This document shows, piece by piece, positions 36,662-44,770 of a stretch of DNA of 64,000 nucleotides. Both the position numbers and the translations under genes were made by a program. The stretch lies in NCBI RefSeq assembly GCF_002920535.1, contig NZ_PQSS01000020.1, forward strand, positions 1 through 64,000, given 5' to 3'. Below the pieces are notes generated by a model that had not been told where the DNA came from, made no database searches, and worked only from the letters and a program-made list of their open reading frames with translations. The stretch comes from Streptomyces sp. Ru71 (GTDB taxonomy: Bacteria; Actinomycetota; Actinomycetes; Streptomycetales; Streptomycetaceae). How positions within the stretch are numbered: position 1 is the stretch's first letter; each line of letters starts with the position of its first letter.

Positions 36662-38284
36662 TCAGATGTGCGCCGCTCCCGCGCCCGCCTCGGCGTTCTC
36701 GCCGCGCTTGGTGAGGAAGGCGACCAGGACGGCCACGACCGCCACACCGGCGGCGACCAGCGACGCCAGGCTCATGCCGGAGATGAAGGTGTCGTGCGCG
36801 ACGCCGGTGATCTTCTCGCCGATCTGCGCCGGGGTGCCCGGCGGGACCGGGGCCACGCCCACCTGGACGGCCTCGGAGGCCTGGCCCACCTGCTCGGGGG
36901 TGAGCGGCGGCAGACCGGCGTCCGTCCAGTTGCCGGGCAGGTCGCTGTCCACCTTGGAGGCCATCACGGCGCCCAGCACGGCCGTACCGAGGCTGCCGCC
37001 GATCTGCATCGCGGCCTGCTGGAGACCGCCGGCGACACCGGACAGCTCCATGGGCGCGTTGCCGACGATGACCTCGGTGGCGCCGACCATGACCGGGGCG
37101 AGGCCGAGGCCCAGCAGGGCGAACCACAGCGACATCAGGCCGCTGCCGGTGTCCACCTCCAGCGTCGACATGCCGTACATCGCGACCGCGGTGACGGCCA
37201 TGCCGCCCGCCAGCGGGACGCGCGGGCCCAGCTTGGTGATCAGCGCGCCGGCCAGCGGCGAGCCGACGATCATCATGCCGGTGAGCGGCAGCAGGTGCAG
37301 GCCGGCGTCGATGGGGCTCATGCCGTGCACGTTCTGCAGATAGAAGGTGACGAAGAACAGGCCGCCCATGAAGGCGATGGCCATCAGGACCATCAGCACG
37401 ACACCGGCGGACAGCGGCACCGACCGGAACAGCTTCAGCGGGATCAGCGGCTCCTTGACCTTCGTCTCCCACAGGCCGAAGAGGACGAAGCCGAGGGCGG
37501 ACGCGCCGATGAACAGCCAGGTCTTCCCGGCGCCCCAGCCCCACTCGGGGGCCTTGATCAGCGCCCAGACCAGGCAGAACATCGCGCCCGACAGCAGGGC
37601 GATGCCGAGGATGTCGAAGGAGCGCGGGGCGTTCTCGGCGCGGTGGTCCAGCAGGATCAGCAGGCCGAGGACCAGCGCGAGGGCGCCGACCGGCACGTTG
37701 ATGAAGAACACCGACTGCCAGCTGACGTGCTCGACCAGCACACCGCCGAGGATCGGGCCGCCGGCGGTGGAGGCGCCGATGACCATGCCCCAGATGCCGA
37801 TGGCCATGTTGAGCTTCTCGGCCGGGAAGGTCGCCCGCAGCAGGCCCAGCGCGGCCGGCATCAGCAGCGCGCCGAACAGACCCTGGAAGACGCGGAAGGT
37901 CACCACCAGCGCGATGGAGTCGGACAGCCCGATCGCGCCCGAGGCGGCGGCGAATCCGACGACGCCGATCAGGAAGGTCTGCCGGTGGCCGAAGCGGTCA
38001 CCGAGCTTGCCGGCCGTGATCAGCGAGACGGCGAGGGCCAGGAAGTAGCCGTTGGTGATCCACTGCACCTGGGCGAAGGTGGCGCCGAGGTCCTTCTGGA
38101 TCGCCGGGTTGGCGATGGCCACGATCGTGCCGTCGAGGGCCACCATCATGACCCCGACGGCGACGGTTATGAGGGTGAACCACGGATGGCCGCGCAGGCC
38201 GGTGGCGCCCGGCGCCTGCCCCGACGAGTCCGACGGGCCGCCGCCCCCGGGTCCCGTCTTGTCGAGGGTGATCTGACTAGTCAT
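36662..38284 (-). CDS. DHA2-type MFS drug exporter
   Basis: A 540-aa, 14-helix drug:H+ antiporter of the EmrB/QacA family. Motif D1 is MVALDGTIVAIANPAIQKDL near residue 46, motif A GKLGDRFGHRQTF near 92, motif C around GASTAGGPILGG near 170. The N-terminal 30 residues are a Gly/Pro-rich cytosolic tail and the C-terminus is short, unlike the exporter at 4989 which carries an extra domain. It is divergent from a TetR repressor with a 112-bp shared promoter region, so drug-inducible expression controlled by that regulator is likely. ATG at 38284. Confidence 0.92.
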   Translation of the reverse strand: MTSQITLDKTGPGGGGPSDSSGQAPGATGLRGHPWFTLITVAVGVMMVALDGTIVAIANPAIQKDLGATFAQVQWITNGYFLALAVSLITAGKLGDRFGHRQTFLIGVVGFAAASGAIGLSDSIALVVTFRVFQGLFGALLMPAALGLLRATFPAEKLNMAIGIWGMVIGASTAGGPILGGVLVEHVSWQSVFFINVPVGALALVLGLLILLDHRAENAPRSFDILGIALLSGAMFCLVWALIKAPEWGWGAGKTWLFIGASALGFVLFGLWETKVKEPLIPLKLFRSVPLSAGVVLMVLMAIAFMGGLFFVTFYLQNVHGMSPIDAGLHLLPLTGMMIVGSPLAGALITKLGPRVPLAGGMAVTAVAMYGMSTLEVDTGSGLMSLWFALLGLGLAPVMVGATEVIVGNAPMELSGVAGGLQQAAMQIGGSLGTAVLGAVMASKVDSDLPGNWTDAGLPPLTPEQVGQASEAVQVGVAPVPPGTPAQIGEKITGVAHDTFISGMSLASLVAAGVAVVAVLVAFLTKRGENAEAGAGAAHI

Positions 38285-38291
38285 GTGTTCG

Positions 38292-38344
38292 AGGCTAGTG
38301 ACAGTCCCTGACAATTGACAAACCAATTCACAAGTCGGTAACTG
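38292..38344. promoter_or_regulatory. overlapping divergent promoters with candidate TetR operator
   Basis: For the exporter (minus strand): ttgtca-18-tagcct (-10 at 38292-38297, -35 at 38316-38321). For the tetR gene (plus strand): ttgaca (38315-38320)-18-taactg (38339-38344). The -35 elements overlap, and an inverted repeat aattg-acaaac-caatt (38313-38328) covers both, a plausible operator for one repressor to shut both genes. Confidence 0.55.
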
Positions 38345-38396
38345 ACACGGCACCGACCGATAGCCTGAACTGGGGGAACAGGAGCGAAGGAGGAAT

Positions 38397-39068
38397 GTGG
38401 ACACGCTCGGGACCCCAAGGACCGCGCCGGGCGCGGCGCCGCGACCGGGGCTGCGCGAGATCAAGAAACAGCGCACCCGGGACGCCCTGGTGCGGGCCGC
38501 GATGGAGCTGTTCACCACCCAGGGCTACGAGCGCACGACGGTCGACGAGATCGCCGAGGCCGTCGACGTCTCCCAGCGCACCTTCTTCCGCTACTTCGCG
38601 GGCAAGGAGGACGCCGCGCTCGCCGTGCAGGCCATGACCGAGGCGTCCTTCCTTGAGGCGGTGCGCGGCCGTCCGCCGCACGAGACCCCGATGCAGGCCC
38701 TGCGCCAGGCGGTCGTCGAGGGCTGGGACCGGATCGGCGAGTCCATCGAGGCGGTCGTCCCGGTAGAGCTGTATCTGCGGATGTACCGGATGATCGAGTC
38801 GACCCCGGTGCTGCTCGCCGCCCATCTGCGCCGCTCCGCCGAGACGGAGGAGAAGATCGCGCGGGTGCTGGCCGACCGCGAGGGCATCGACGTCGACGCC
38901 GATCCACGGCCCCGGCTGCTGGTGGCCGTCTTCGGCGGGGTGATACGGGTCACCGAGCGGCAGTGGAGCGTCGGCGAGGACGGCAGCGTGGAGGCGATGC
39001 GCGAGCTCACCGCGCGCTACCTCGATCAGGTGGACTCGGCCATCAGGGGCAACTGGCGCACCACTTGA
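38397..39068 (+). CDS. TetR/AcrR family transcriptional regulator
   Basis: A 223-aa repressor. The N-terminal HTH lies at residues 25-70: RTRDALVRAAMELFTTQGYE, TTVDEIAEAVDVSQRTFFRYFAGKE, a classic TetR pattern. The C-terminal ligand domain (about 75-210) includes the conserved helix LYLRMYRMIESTPVLLAAHL seen in Streptomyces acyl-CoA- or drug-responsive members. GTG start behind gaaggaggaat. Divergent from the DHA2 exporter, its probable target. Confidence 0.92.
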   Translation: MDTLGTPRTAPGAAPRPGLREIKKQRTRDALVRAAMELFTTQGYERTTVDEIAEAVDVSQRTFFRYFAGKEDAALAVQAMTEASFLEAVRGRPPHETPMQALRQAVVEGWDRIGESIEAVVPVELYLRMYRMIESTPVLLAAHLRRSAETEEKIARVLADREGIDVDADPRPRLLVAVFGGVIRVTERQWSVGEDGSVEAMRELTARYLDQVDSAIRGNWRTT

Positions 39069-39149
39069 ACCCTTCACCGAGTTTGCGAAACGTGATCCCC
39101 GTCACTCGGTTCACGCGAGACCCTCTCGTTCTCCTAGTGTGTCCTCCCA

Positions 39150-40367
39150 GTGACTTCCTTCGACACCTCCCCGCAACTGAACGTCTGGCGCATGCTGCTC
39201 GCGCTGGCCGTGGTGTTCGTGATGCTGGCGACCACGGGCTGGACGGCACTGCGCCACCAGCGGGAGAGCACCGCGCTGCAGGCGTCGCTCTCCGCCTGGG
39301 AGCACGGCAGCGTCGCCGGCCACCGGCTGCCCGACCCGGACGCCTCACCCGCCCGCCTCACCCGGTTCTTCGCCTCGCTCACCGTGCAGGAGCGCGACGG
39401 GCTGGCCCGCCGCTATCCGCTCGCCGTCGGCAACATGAACGGCGCCCCGGCCGCCTTGCGCTACAAGGCCAACCGCGTCGCGCTCGCCCAGGCCGCGCAC
39501 ACCGAGCGGGCCCGTATGCACGACATGCGGCTCAGCAGGGCCGGGCAGCAGGTGGCGGGCAAGCGCATGCACCGGTTCGAGTCGATGCTGCGCGACGGCC
39601 GGCAGATCCTCGCCTTCGACCCGGACGGCTCCGGCCGCGCCGCCGAGGTCTTCGGCGACCTCGACAAGGCCCAGCGGATCTCGGTGATCGTGCCCGGCGT
39701 CGACACCGATCTGATGACCTTCCAGCGCACCTACCGCAAGTACTCGGCCCCGGCCGGCATGGCCGGCTCGCTGTACGCCGCCGAGCGCTCGGCCAGCCCC
39801 TCGACCCGTACGGCCGTGATCGCCTGGGCCGACTACACCGCGCCGGCCGGTCTCGGCATCGACTCGGCCACCGCGATGCGCGCGAGGGACGGCGCCGTAC
39901 GCCTGAACGCGCTGCTGCGGGCCCTGCCCGGACGCTCTCCGGTGTCGCTGTTCTGCCACAGCTACGGCTCGGTGCTGTGCGGGGTCGCCGCGCACTCGAT
40001 GCCGGGCCGGGTGTCCGACATCGCGGTGGCCGGCAGCCCCGGCATGCGGGTGACGAAGGCCGCGCACCTGGGCACCTCCGCCCGGGTGTGGGCGATGCGG
40101 GACGCCACGGACTGGATCCAGGACGTGCCGTATCTGGAGTTCGGCGGGCTCGGCCACGGCGCGGACCCGGTGTCGGCGGCGTTCGGCGCCCGGGTGCTGT
40201 CGGCGCGGGACGCGCAGGGCCACGCGGGCTACTTCGAACCCGGCACGGACAGTCTGCGCAACTTCGCCGAGATCGGCGTCGGCGCATATGACTCGGTGAG
40301 TTGCGCCGACGAGGACGGCGCCTGCCGGGTGGGTTTGTCCGGTGCGGCGACGCCCGGACGCGCGTAG
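39150..40367 (+). CDS. DUF1023 alpha/beta-hydrolase, membrane-anchored
   Basis: A 405-aa protein with an N-terminal membrane helix (MLLALAVVFVMLATTGWTAL, residues 15-34) and an extracytoplasmic alpha/beta hydrolase of the DUF1023 type. The nucleophile elbow is FCHSYGSVLCG (Ser near 274), preceded by the oxyanion-type strand RISVIVPGVDTDLMTFQRTY and followed by DIAVAGSPGMRV and an acid in WAMRDATDWIQD; a catalytic His is likely in GHAGYFEPGTDSL. GTG start at 39150. The substrate is unknown; lipase or esterase activity is inferred only from the fold. Confidence 0.87.
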   Translation: MTSFDTSPQLNVWRMLLALAVVFVMLATTGWTALRHQRESTALQASLSAWEHGSVAGHRLPDPDASPARLTRFFASLTVQERDGLARRYPLAVGNMNGAPAALRYKANRVALAQAAHTERARMHDMRLSRAGQQVAGKRMHRFESMLRDGRQILAFDPDGSGRAAEVFGDLDKAQRISVIVPGVDTDLMTFQRTYRKYSAPAGMAGSLYAAERSASPSTRTAVIAWADYTAPAGLGIDSATAMRARDGAVRLNALLRALPGRSPVSLFCHSYGSVLCGVAAHSMPGRVSDIAVAGSPGMRVTKAAHLGTSARVWAMRDATDWIQDVPYLEFGGLGHGADPVSAAFGARVLSARDAQGHAGYFEPGTDSLRNFAEIGVGAYDSVSCADEDGACRVGLSGAATPGRA

Positions 40368-40434
40368 AGACAGCAGGAAGTGCGGTCTGCGCGGGGATGG
40401 GCCGAAGAAGCGGGTGCCGCATACGATGAGCCGC

Positions 40435-41280
40435 ATGGGTGACGTACTGGCCGGATTTCATGCCGCCTGGGAGTTCGAGTCCGACTCCGTGCTCATCCGT
40501 TACGAACGGGGGATTCGAACACCGAGGCTCTTCCAGGTGCTCGGGGAGCGGCGCGTCCCGCTGACGGCTCTGGAGTCGGTGACGCTCACGCCGGGCAAGC
40601 GCGGCACGGTCGTGCTGCGGGCCGTGCCCCGGCCGGGCGCCGATCCGCTGCTGGAGGCGGCCGACGGGCAGCTGAAGGAAGGGTGCGACCCCTACCGGCT
40701 GGTGCTGCCGGCCGAGCGGGAGACCCTCGCCGAGTACTACGGCGACGAGCTGCGCGCCCGGCTGACCGAGTCGGGTCCGGCCGAGCGGTTCCTGGTGCGG
40801 GCGCCGCGGGTGCCGCTGTCGTTCAAGGCGTACGACGCGAAGGCGTCCTTCGACGGGTCGACGGTGCGCTTCCGCTGGTCGTGGACGGGTGCCTCGTCGG
40901 CGAAGTGGAAGGCCGGCGACCAGAGCTTCGCGGTCGCCGACCTCAGCGGGGTGGAGTGGCGCTCGCCCGAGGTCTTCGAGGGGCATCTGCGGCTGATACG
41001 GCGGGAGGGCGAGGGCGCCTCCCCGCCGCACCCGGACCAGGACCCGGCCGCGGTGGTGTTCGGGCTGGGGTACGGGCCCGTGCACGAGTCACTGCCGTTC
41101 GCGGCGGCGGTGCTGGCCGCTGTGCGGGACTGCCGGCCGGCCGTCTCGGTGCCGGCCGCTCGGCGTGATCCCGCGGACATCGCCGAGCGGATCCGGCACC
41201 TGGGGGAGCTTCATCAGGCCGGGCTGGTCACGGATGAGGAGTTCTCCGTGAAGAAGGCCGAGTTGCTCTCCGAGCTGTAG
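40435..41280 (+). CDS. DUF4429 protein with C-terminal SHOCT domain
   Basis: A 281-aa protein with two tandem DUF4429 (PH-like) domains: GDVLAGFHAAWEFESDSVLI with YERGIRTPRLFQVLGERRVP in the first, and the second from FKAYDAKASFDGSTVRFRWS. The C-terminal 30 residues, RIRHLGELHQAGLVTDEEFSVKK, form a SHOCT domain, a short oligomerisation motif. ATG 40435 is preferred; ATG 40426 is three codons upstream. PH-like domains suggest membrane or lipid association. Function unknown. Confidence 0.88.
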   Translation: MGDVLAGFHAAWEFESDSVLIRYERGIRTPRLFQVLGERRVPLTALESVTLTPGKRGTVVLRAVPRPGADPLLEAADGQLKEGCDPYRLVLPAERETLAEYYGDELRARLTESGPAERFLVRAPRVPLSFKAYDAKASFDGSTVRFRWSWTGASSAKWKAGDQSFAVADLSGVEWRSPEVFEGHLRLIRREGEGASPPHPDQDPAAVVFGLGYGPVHESLPFAAAVLAAVRDCRPAVSVPAARRDPADIAERIRHLGELHQAGLVTDEEFSVKKAELLSEL

Positions 41281-41317
41281 GAGCGTTCTCGTCTGCCGGG
41301 TCCTTGTTCGTCGGCGG

Positions 41318-41365
41318 GTGCGGGGCCGTTGTGGCTGATCGCGCAGTTCCCCGCGCCCCTTCAGG
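41318..41365. repeat. dispersed intergenic repeat, copy near MerR
   Basis: The sequence ccgttgtggctgatcgcgcagttccccgcgcccct occupies the gap between the DUF4429 and MerR genes. A near-identical copy lies at 49825-49870 and partial copies at 21975-22000 and inside the PRTase gene (24508). Always near gene ends except the last. Confidence 0.65.
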
Positions 41366-41852
41366 GGGTTGCCGTGCCCGGAGCTGTCGAGATCTCTTTC
41401 GCGTAGTGGCTGATCTTTCGGTCCAGTACCGCCAGCGTGTCGTGCAGTTCGGCGATTCTGCTCAGCACGTCCCGGCGGGTGGCCTCCAGCAGGGCGTGGC
41501 GCTCGGCGTAGGTGCTGTCCCCCTCGCGCACGAGCTGTGCGTAGCGGACCATGTCGGCGACCGGCATGCCGGTCAGCCTCAGCTTGCCCACGAGGTCCAG
41601 CCAGTCCAGGTCGCGGTTGGTGTACCGGCGCTGGCCGGTGTGCGAGCGGTCGATGTGGTCCATGAGGCCGATGCGCTCGTACCAGCGCAGGGTGTGGGCG
41701 GTCAGGCCGGTGAAGGCGACGACCTCGCTGATCGTGTAGCGGTCCTGGCCGTCGGGGCGGGGGTGGCGCCGCGGCGGGGCGGAACAGATGTCCCTGCGGG
41801 TGGCTTCCTCGATCTCCTGAAGGGCCGCGGCCGTGGTCTGCATCACCGTCAT
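41361..41852 (-). CDS. MerR family transcriptional regulator
   Basis: A 163-aa regulator. The DNA-binding domain is YTISEVVAFTGLTAHTLRWYERIGLMDHIDRSHTG (residues 38-72, with the winged RRYTNRDLDWL next), followed by the family's MPVADMVRYAQLVREG and a long dimerisation coiled coil. No metal-binding cysteines follow, so this is not a heavy-metal sensor. Start candidates are ATG 41852 (chosen), GTG 41861 and ATG 41843; all lie within 30 nt of a perfect operator, so the mRNA is nearly leaderless. Autoregulation is likely; another target is unknown. Confidence 0.88.
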   Translation of the reverse strand: MTVMQTTAAALQEIEEATRRDICSAPPRRHPRPDGQDRYTISEVVAFTGLTAHTLRWYERIGLMDHIDRSHTGQRRYTNRDLDWLDLVGKLRLTGMPVADMVRYAQLVREGDSTYAERHALLEATRRDVLSRIAELHDTLAVLDRKISHYAKEISTAPGTATP

Positions 41853-41869
41853 GGCTCCCACGCTATGAC

Positions 41870-41887
41870 CTTGGAGTGCACTCCAAG
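41870..41887. promoter_or_regulatory. perfect 18-bp MerR-type palindrome
   Basis: cttggagtgcactccaag is a perfect 18-bp palindrome of the type bound by MerR regulators. It lies between a minus-strand -35-like ttgctt and a -10-like catagc in front of the merR gene, as expected for MerR operators that sit inside the spacer. Confidence 0.75.
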
Positions 41888-41948
41888 CAAGCGGATTCGG
41901 TAAGAAAACGGCGGGACAGCACCGCGCAATGTAAGTACCGTAAGCCGC

Positions 41949-42416
41949 ATGAGCCTAGTACGCCGTGCTGTGCCGGAGGACGCCGGGGAACTGCTCCGGC
42001 TGCGCCAGGTGATGATCGACGCCGTACGGACCGAGCCGGCCGCCGACTGGCACGCCGAGTCCCTGCCCGGGCTGCGGGCCCGCCTTGCCGATCCGGACGG
42101 GGACTTCGCGGCGTTCGTCGTGGACCATCCCGAGCGGCCGGGGGCGCTGGCCGCGCTGGTCGTGGGCACGCTGGAGTACCGGATCGGGCGGGCGGGGCAT
42201 CCGCGGGGGATCGCCGGGTTCGTCTTCAGCGTGGCGACCGACCCGGACGCCCGGCGGCGCGGGTACGCGCGCGCGTGCATGGAGGAGCTGCTGGCGTGGT
42301 TCCGGGAGCGCGGCGCGGGTTACGTGCATCTGACGGCGTCGGCCGAGGCGGAGCCGCTGTACGCGTCGATGGGCTTCGCACGCAAGCCCGACCCGTTGAT
42401 GGAGCTGACGCTCTGA
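41949..42416 (+). CDS. GNAT family N-acetyltransferase
   Basis: A 155-aa acetyltransferase. MSLVRRAVPEDAGELLRLRQ opens the fold, VFSVATDPDARRRGYARACM (residues 97-116) is the acetyl-CoA-binding strand and pyrophosphate loop (RRRGYA), and HLTASAEAEPLYASMGF is the C-terminal signature. Full length. The ATG at 41949 lies 62 bp from the MerR operator, and the following serine hydrolase gene begins 19 bp after its stop, suggesting a two-gene unit that may fall under MerR control (inference). Confidence 0.88.
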   Translation: MSLVRRAVPEDAGELLRLRQVMIDAVRTEPAADWHAESLPGLRARLADPDGDFAAFVVDHPERPGALAALVVGTLEYRIGRAGHPRGIAGFVFSVATDPDARRRGYARACMEELLAWFRERGAGYVHLTASAEAEPLYASMGFARKPDPLMELTL

Positions 42417-42434
42417 GCGCTTAGGCTCGTCGGC

Positions 42435-43277
42435 ATGTCGCTGAACAGCCTCGCGTTGATCGAGAACTGGCCGGTTCCCACCGCCGCGGCGGGGGTCGTA
42501 CGGGCCGACGGGACCGTGCTCGGCACCCATGGGCCGGCCGACCGGCCGTTCCCGCTGGCCTCGGTGACCAAGCCGCTCGCGGCGTACGCCGTCCTCGTCG
42601 CCTACGAGGAGGGCGCGATCGAGCTGGACGAGCCGGCCGGGCCCGCCGGGTCGACGGTGCGGCATCTGCTGGCGCACACCTCCGGACTGGCCTTCGACGA
42701 GCACAAGGTGACGGCGGCGCCCGGGGAGCGGCGGCTGTACTCGAACGCCGGCTTCGAGCAGCTGGGCGACCACGTGGCCAAGGCGACGGACATCCCGTTC
42801 GCCGAGTATCTGCGGCAGGCGGTGCTGGAGCCGCTCGGCATGACGGGGACCTCGCTGGAGGGCTCCCCGGCCAAGGACGGCGTGTCGACGGTGGCGGACC
42901 TGCTGCGCTTCGCCGCCGAGGTGCAGGCGCCGCGGCTGCTGGACCCGCGCACGGTCGCCGCGGCGATGACCGTGCAGTACCCGGGGACGAAGGGGGTGCT
43001 GCCGGGGTACGGGCACCAGAACCCGAACGACTGGGGGCTCGGCTTCGAGATCCGCGACGGCAAGGCGCCGCACTGGACGGGCGCGGCGTCCTCGCCGCGC
43101 ACGTTCGGGCACTTCGGGCAGTCGGGCACGTTCCTGTGGATCGACCCGGACGCCGGGTGGGCGGACGGGAACGGCAGGGGCGCGGCCTGTGTCGCGCTGA
43201 CGGACCGGGCCTTCGGGCCGTGGGCGATCGAGGCGTGGCCGGTGTTCACCGACGCGGTGCTGGCGGAGCTGCGCTGA
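42435..43277 (+). CDS. serine hydrolase, beta-lactamase/PBP4 family
   Basis: A 280-aa penicillin-binding-protein-like hydrolase. The catalytic SxxK is ASVTKPLAAYAVL (Ser near residue 44), followed by HLLAHTSGLAFDE, the YxN motif as RLYSNAGFEQLGDH and a C-terminal HFGQSGTF corresponding to the KTG/HxG strand. No signal peptide, so it is cytosolic; such proteins are esterases or D-amino peptidases rather than true lactamases. It follows the GNAT gene closely on the same strand. Confidence 0.88.
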   Translation: MSLNSLALIENWPVPTAAAGVVRADGTVLGTHGPADRPFPLASVTKPLAAYAVLVAYEEGAIELDEPAGPAGSTVRHLLAHTSGLAFDEHKVTAAPGERRLYSNAGFEQLGDHVAKATDIPFAEYLRQAVLEPLGMTGTSLEGSPAKDGVSTVADLLRFAAEVQAPRLLDPRTVAAAMTVQYPGTKGVLPGYGHQNPNDWGLGFEIRDGKAPHWTGAASSPRTFGHFGQSGTFLWIDPDAGWADGNGRGAACVALTDRAFGPWAIEAWPVFTDAVLAELR

Positions 43278-43320
43278 TCCGGGCACCGGGGAGCACCGGC
43301 CACGCCCGCGCGGCGCGGGC

Positions 43321-43902
43321 CTAGAAGGTGACCCGGAACTCGCAGCTGGGGTCGATGGAGTCGCCGGGGTTGCCGATCGCCCGGTCCTGGGTGCCGCCGT
43401 CGCAGGTCACCCGGTCGTTGCCGTTGACTCCGTCGCGGAGGTTGATCTGGTCGTTGCCTCGCCCGGTGGCGATCGTGTCGGGACCCGTGCCGGCGTCGAC
43501 CGAGGCGTTGTAGAGCAGCGGGGCGGAGGCGGGGTTGTTCTGGTCGGCCCGCTGGTCGATGAAGAGCGTGTCGCTGTTGTCGCCCAGCGCGATCTGCAGC
43601 TGGGTGATGCCGACACCGCAGTCGGCGGTGGTGGCGTCGAGGGGCCGGCAGCCGTTGAACGCGGCGATGCCGGACTCGTCCTCGACGATCGCGTGGACGC
43701 CGTCGGCCAGGGTCTGACCGCCGACGTGGACCACGTTGGCGACCCCGGAGCGGGCCACGAGCTGCACGGTGCCGCCGGAGCGGGTCACCGTCGACCCGGG
43801 CGGGTCGAGCGCGACGGCGGGCAGGGTGAAGGCGGTCAGAACCAGGCCGGCGGCCGCGGCGGGAGCGGCGGCGCGTATCAGGGGGCGGGGAGCGAGCTTC
43901 AT
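43321..43902 (-). CDS. secreted RTX-like calcium-binding protein
   Basis: A 193-aa exported protein with a Sec signal (MKLAPRPLIRAAAPAAAAGL to about residue 31). The mature part includes VARSGVANVVHVGG, paired cysteines (CRPLDATTADC) and an RTX-like run DAGTGPDTIATGRGNDQINL and GVNGNDRVTCDGG with G-x-D repeats able to bind calcium. There are only about three repeats, fewer than in toxins. The ATG follows aaggagaacagacagc. The function is unknown; probably a calcium-stabilised surface or extracellular protein. Confidence 0.82.
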   Translation of the reverse strand: MKLAPRPLIRAAAPAAAAGLVLTAFTLPAVALDPPGSTVTRSGGTVQLVARSGVANVVHVGGQTLADGVHAIVEDESGIAAFNGCRPLDATTADCGVGITQLQIALGDNSDTLFIDQRADQNNPASAPLLYNASVDAGTGPDTIATGRGNDQINLRDGVNGNDRVTCDGGTQDRAIGNPGDSIDPSCEFRVTF

Positions 43903-43994
43903 GCTGTCTGTTCTCCTTGCTGGTGGGGAGGCCCGACGGGGACTGGGGGCCTCAGCGCCAGACAAACAGCTCGTAGCGACCGATGCACTGTTGG

Positions 43995-44675
43995 TTACGT
44001 GCGTTCGGGTGTCGTACGCGCATTCGACATCTCCCAGAGGAGGACCTCCGCGGCCGACTCCCCGAGCAGCTCCAGGTCCCTCGCGTCCGTGATCCGCGCC
44101 GCGTCACCCGGCCCCAACCGGTCCTCCGCCAGCCTGACCTGACCGCGCACCACATGGACGTAGACGTACGGCGCGTCCGGCACCGCCGTCCGCTCCCCCG
44201 CCGCCAGCCGCCGCGGGTGCAGCATCGCGCCCGCCCCGGGGACGGCGTACGGGGTGGAGTCGGCGATGCCGCGGACGATCTCGTACGACGGCTCGCCGCC
44301 CGGCCGCAGCGGGGCCAGCCACATCTGCACGAAGGTCAGGGGCCCCGCGCCGTCGTTGCGCTCCACGTGCCGCACGCCCGCCGCCGAGCTCAGGCGCTGC
44401 ACGTCGCCGGGGCGCACCCGTGTCTCGTGCCCGGTGGAGTCGCGGTGGGTCAGCTCCCCCTCGACGACCCAGGTGACGATCTCGGTGTGGCTGTGCGGGT
44501 GCTCGTCGAAGCCGGCGCCGGGCGCGAGCCGCTCCTCGTTGCAGGCGATCAGCGCGCCGAAGCGAAGATTGTCCGGGTCGTAGTGCGGCCCGAAGGAGAA
44601 GGCGTGCCACGACTGGATCCCGGCCTCCGGCTCACCGCCGGGATAGCGCTCGCCGGAGCGCCGTACGTCCACCAT
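43995..44675 (-). CDS. pirin family protein
   Basis: A 226-aa bicupin of the pirin type. The metal-binding set is visible in the N-terminal cupin: FDEHPHSHTEIVTWVVEGELTH (His and Glu ligands, residues 56-77) followed by HRDSTGHETRVRPGDVQRLSSAAGVRH. The C-terminal cupin is degenerate. Pirins bind iron and act as quercetinase or redox regulators. ATG 44675; the upstream GTG 44678 is also possible. It is divergent from fasR with 95 bp between the starts. Confidence 0.9.
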   Translation of the reverse strand: MVDVRRSGERYPGGEPEAGIQSWHAFSFGPHYDPDNLRFGALIACNEERLAPGAGFDEHPHSHTEIVTWVVEGELTHRDSTGHETRVRPGDVQRLSSAAGVRHVERNDGAGPLTFVQMWLAPLRPGGEPSYEIVRGIADSTPYAVPGAGAMLHPRRLAAGERTAVPDAPYVYVHVVRGQVRLAEDRLGPGDAARITDARDLELLGESAAEVLLWEMSNARTTPERT

Positions 44676-44770
44676 CACGGGGACCACGGTAGCCCCGCCG
44701 CAGGCCGGTGCCGTGCGCAGTCCGGACCCGGCGGCACACACCGTCGTCCCGATAAGGCAGTCTTGTCCCC

